Below, one piece after another: positions 61,828 through 64,000 of a stretch of 64,000 nucleotides of DNA. The notes beneath the pieces were generated by a model. That model made no database searches. It saw nothing but the letters and a program-made list of their open reading frames with translations, and was not told the DNA's origin. The first letter of the stretch is position 1. The number at the start of each line of letters is the position of its first letter. The DNA is from Sphingobium sp. (GTDB taxonomy: Bacteria; Pseudomonadota; Alphaproteobacteria; Sphingomonadales; Sphingomonadaceae): assembly GCA_023266575.1 (NCBI GenBank), contig JAHFPV010000002.1, positions 1 through 64,000 on the forward strand, read 5' to 3'. A program made the translations under genes and the position numbers.

Positions 61828-62403
61828 ATGCTGATCGAGACCGAACTCACGCCCAATCCGGCGACCATCAAATTCCTCCCCGGCCAGGCGGTCATGGGCA
61901 ATGGAACCCGCGACTTTGCGACGCCGGAGGAAGCCGAAGCGTCACCATTGGCCGATGCGCTGTTCGGCTTGGGCGATGTGACTGGCGTGTTTTTCGGCGG
62001 CGACTTTATTTCGGTGACGATCGCCCCCGGATCGGAATGGCGCGACGTCAAGCCGGACGTGCTGTCGATCCTGCTGGAACATTTTTCCGCCAACATGCCG
62101 CTGTTCGCGCCGGGATCAGCCGCGGGCATAGCCGTGCCTCTGGATGACGATGCCTTTGGCGATGACCCGGAAGATGCCGAGATCGTCGCGCAAATCCGCG
62201 ACCTCATCGACACCCGCGTCCGCCCTGCCGTCGCCAATGATGGCGGCGACATCATCTATCGTGGCTTCGACAAAGGCACCGTATTCCTCCAGTTGCAGGG
62301 CGCCTGTTCAGGCTGCCCTTCCTCCAGCGCGACGCTGAAAAACGGGATCGAGCAACTGCTCAAACATTATGTCCCCGAAGTCACGGAAGTCCGCGCGGTC
62401 TGA
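61828..62403 (+). CDS. nfuA: NifU family Fe-S carrier (NfuA-like)
   Basis: A 191-residue scaffold/carrier for Fe-S clusters. The N-terminal Nfu_N domain (MLIETELTPNPATIKFLPGQ) is joined by an acidic linker to the C-terminal NifU domain with GACSGCPSSSATLKNGIEQL, whose CxxC binds a [4Fe-4S] cluster at a dimer interface. It precedes tsaB in the common sphingomonad order. Confidence 0.93.
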   Translation: MLIETELTPNPATIKFLPGQAVMGNGTRDFATPEEAEASPLADALFGLGDVTGVFFGGDFISVTIAPGSEWRDVKPDVLSILLEHFSANMPLFAPGSAAGIAVPLDDDAFGDDPEDAEIVAQIRDLIDTRVRPAVANDGGDIIYRGFDKGTVFLQLQGACSGCPSSSATLKNGIEQLLKHYVPEVTEVRAV

Positions 62404-62485
62404 TCGGGGCGGCCTTCCCTTTCCACCATTTGGCAAATCGCGACGGATCGACTAACCGCAAGAGGCAACTTGAGGGGAGTATCGT

Positions 62486-63115
62486 TTGCGCCTGCTGGTG
62501 ATTGACACCGCGACACAGGCTTTGTCCGTGGCGCTGCTGGAAGAAGGCGTGCCGGTCGCGCGCTTTCATGAGATTGTCGGGCGCGGCCATGCCGAAGCTT
62601 TGTTGCCCGCCATTGCCGCCCTGCCCGATGGCGGCCGCGCCGACGCCATCGCCGTCAATGTCGGTCCCGGCAGCTTCACCGGCGTCCGCATCGGCATCGC
62701 TGCCGCTCGCGCGCTGGCGCTGGCCTGGGGGCTGCCACTCCACGGCTATAGCGCACCATCGCTGATCGCGGCGCAGGCCGCGCAAATCCATGCCAGTAAC
62801 GGGCCGATCGCCGTCACCATCACCGGCGGGCATGGCGAACTTTTCTGGCAATGCTTCACTGCCGACGGGCAAAGCGCGACCACGCCGATCGCCTCTACCG
62901 CTATCGCCACGCTGGCGACGCAGCTTGAGATCGCCACCCTCTATGGCACTGGCGCGGAAGCATTGGTGACGGCGCGCGGCCATGGTGCAGCGGTCAATCT
63001 CTATCCCGATGCGGCGGATTACGGCCTGATCGCCGCCCTGCCCGCCCTGCCCCCGACCCCTATCTATGGCCGGGGTGCCGATGCGCAGACCATGGCGGAG
63101 CGCGCCGCGTCATGA
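62486..63115 (+). CDS. tsaB: tRNA threonylcarbamoyladenosine biosynthesis protein TsaB
   Basis: A 209-residue partner of TsaD in making t6A37 in tRNA. It has the ASKHA-fold start LLVIDTATQALSVALLE, then HAEALLPAIAAL and the signature VGPGSFTGVRIGIAAARALA. The second half is short and diverged, as usual for TsaB. The start is a TTG preceded by GAGGGGAG. Its stop overlaps the rimI start (ATGA). Confidence 0.92.
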   Translation: MRLLVIDTATQALSVALLEEGVPVARFHEIVGRGHAEALLPAIAALPDGGRADAIAVNVGPGSFTGVRIGIAAARALALAWGLPLHGYSAPSLIAAQAAQIHASNGPIAVTITGGHGELFWQCFTADGQSATTPIASTAIATLATQLEIATLYGTGAEALVTARGHGAAVNLYPDAADYGLIAALPALPPTPIYGRGADAQTMAERAAS

Positions 63116-63591
63116 TGCCGGGCCTTGTCCTCGACACCTATGACCAGAGCGAGCGCAATGCGATGGCAGACGCCATGACGGTGATGGAGCCCGCCTTCGA
63201 CCCGGTCTTTGGCGAGGCGTGGACCTTGCCGCAACTGGCCGGCGTCATGATGATGCCCGGCACCTGGCTGACGATCGCGCGGGTGGACGCCGCGCCGCTG
63301 GGCTTTGCGCTGGTGCGATCCGTGCTGGACGAATGCGAATTACTGCTGCTGGCGGTCGATCCGGCCTGGCGCGGACGGGGTATTGGTGACGCCTTGCTGC
63401 GCGACAGTTTGCGCACAGCACGCCGTAGGGGCATCACATCCATGAATCTGGAAGTGCGCGCGAGCAACACTGCCGTGCATCTCTATGAGAAAACAGGCTT
63501 TGAATATGTACATCGTCGTCCCGGTTACTATCGCGGTAATGATGGACAACTATATGATGCTCTGAGTTTTCGCTTCGACATGCTGGCTTGA
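63112..63591 (+). CDS. rimI: GNAT acetyltransferase, RimI-like
   Basis: A 159-residue N-acetyltransferase with the acetyl-CoA loop VDPAWRGRGIGDALLRD (R-G-R-G-I-G) and the RimI-typical tail NTAVHLYEKTGFEYVHRRPG. RimI acetylates the N-terminus of ribosomal protein S18 in enterobacteria; the target here is assumed. It is coupled to tsaB by a four-base overlap, an arrangement conserved in many bacteria. Confidence 0.9.
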   Translation: MMPGLVLDTYDQSERNAMADAMTVMEPAFDPVFGEAWTLPQLAGVMMMPGTWLTIARVDAAPLGFALVRSVLDECELLLLAVDPAWRGRGIGDALLRDSLRTARRRGITSMNLEVRASNTAVHLYEKTGFEYVHRRPGYYRGNDGQLYDALSFRFDMLA

Positions 63592-63702
63592 CGCCATATG
63601 CTCTTGCGAAAAGGTCCGGCAAGGTCTAGCGGATATGTACCGCTCCTGAAATGAATCTCGTAGGACGGGTCGCACAACAATAGCCTTACAGGATACAGGA
63701 CA

Positions 63703-64000
63703 ATGGAAATCGAATCCGCCCAGAGCGAACTGCTTATTACTTTGACGTCCGACATTGTCGCCGCTCATGTCTCCAACAACAGCGTGTCCGTCTCTGATGT
63801 CGCCGCTCTGATCCAGAATGTCCATGCCGCCTTGTCGGGCCTCAGTGAACCGATCACCGTGCCAGACGTAAAGCCCGAACCTGCCGTGTCGGTTCGTTCG
63901 TCGATCAAGCCGGATTTCATCATCTGTCTGGAAGATGGCAAGAAACTCAAGATGCTCAAGCGCCACCTGATGACCCATTATCAGATGACGCCTGACGACT
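63703..64000 (+). CDS. mucR: MucR/Ros family transcriptional regulator (partial)
   Basis: The first 99 codons of a Ros/MucR zinc-finger regulator; the gene continues past the right edge. The N-terminal helical oligomerisation part (LLITLTSDIVAAHVSNNSVS, then VADVAALIQNVHAALSGL-like text) leads to the zinc finger FIICLEDGKKLKMLKRHLMT with one Cys and two His visible. MucR proteins are global, H-NS-like repressors in alphaproteobacteria. An AGGATACAGGA stretch precedes the ATG, and the 111-base gap to rimI should hold its own promoter. Confidence 0.92.
   Translation, partial: MEIESAQSELLITLTSDIVAAHVSNNSVSVSDVAALIQNVHAALSGLSEPITVPDVKPEPAVSVRSSIKPDFIICLEDGKKLKMLKRHLMTHYQMTPDD

Noticed and set aside
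1-64000. CRISPR arrays and full insertion sequences
   Set aside because: No regularly spaced direct repeats, cas genes or intact transposase genes were found on either strand by eye.

Overview
The window looks like the chromosome of a sphingomonad (Sphingomonadaceae, most like Sphingobium). It has high GC, a zwf-edd-glk-eda Entner-Doudoroff cluster, a MucR-type regulator downstream of nfuA-tsaB-rimI, and repeated palindromic intergenic elements. It carries the right-hand part of an integrative and conjugative element (ICE). The genus is an inference from gene content and order; no database search was made.

Positions 1 to about 25.4 kb are accessory. Reading leftward on the minus strand there is a P-type (Trb) mating-pair apparatus: trbB, C, D, E, J, K-alt and L, with trbL cut by the window edge. 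To its right are a CopG-type protein, the coupling protein TraG, a MOBP-type relaxase, a candidate oriT, a lytic transglycosylase, a DUF736 protein, the pilin peptidase TraF, a DUF2840 protein, an AlpA-like excisionase/regulator, DUF2285/DUF6499 proteins, a divergent XRE repressor and a DUF932 protein. No integrase is visible, so it and trbF/G/I probably lie beyond the left edge.

Cargo from 16 to 25.4 kb holds a TauE/SafE permease, a second DUF736 gene, two ribbon-helix-helix genes (one before an unknown 74-residue protein, one before a decayed FitB/VapC toxin), a GYxxWHDL-motif protein, and a four-gene minus-strand cassette. The cassette encodes a MerR-like regulator, a 1052-residue Eco57I-type DNA methylase, a PD-(D/E)XK-like protein and a small membrane protein. 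Two matching 19-bp palindromes sit just upstream of the regulator. This cassette is the best candidate here for an undescribed defence or restriction system.

From about 25.9 kb on the content is ordinary chromosome: an acyl-CoA dehydrogenase; an HpsN-like dehydrogenase plus SDR opposite a LacI regulator with two operators; an aminotransferase; tRNA-Leu(CAA); zwf-edd-glk-eda; gamma-carbonic anhydrase and hemB; an M28 peptidase; two DUF2807 proteins; dapB and nth; tRNA-Arg(CCG); modBC without modA; an SDR; ogt; an AcrAB-TolC-type RND operon opposite its TetR gene across a perfect 18-bp palindrome; an M16 protease; a DEAD-box helicase; a PNPOx-fold protein; and nfuA-tsaB-rimI-mucR, with mucR cut by the right edge. 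Several intergenic gaps carry near-perfect inverted repeats typical of sphingomonad REP-like elements.
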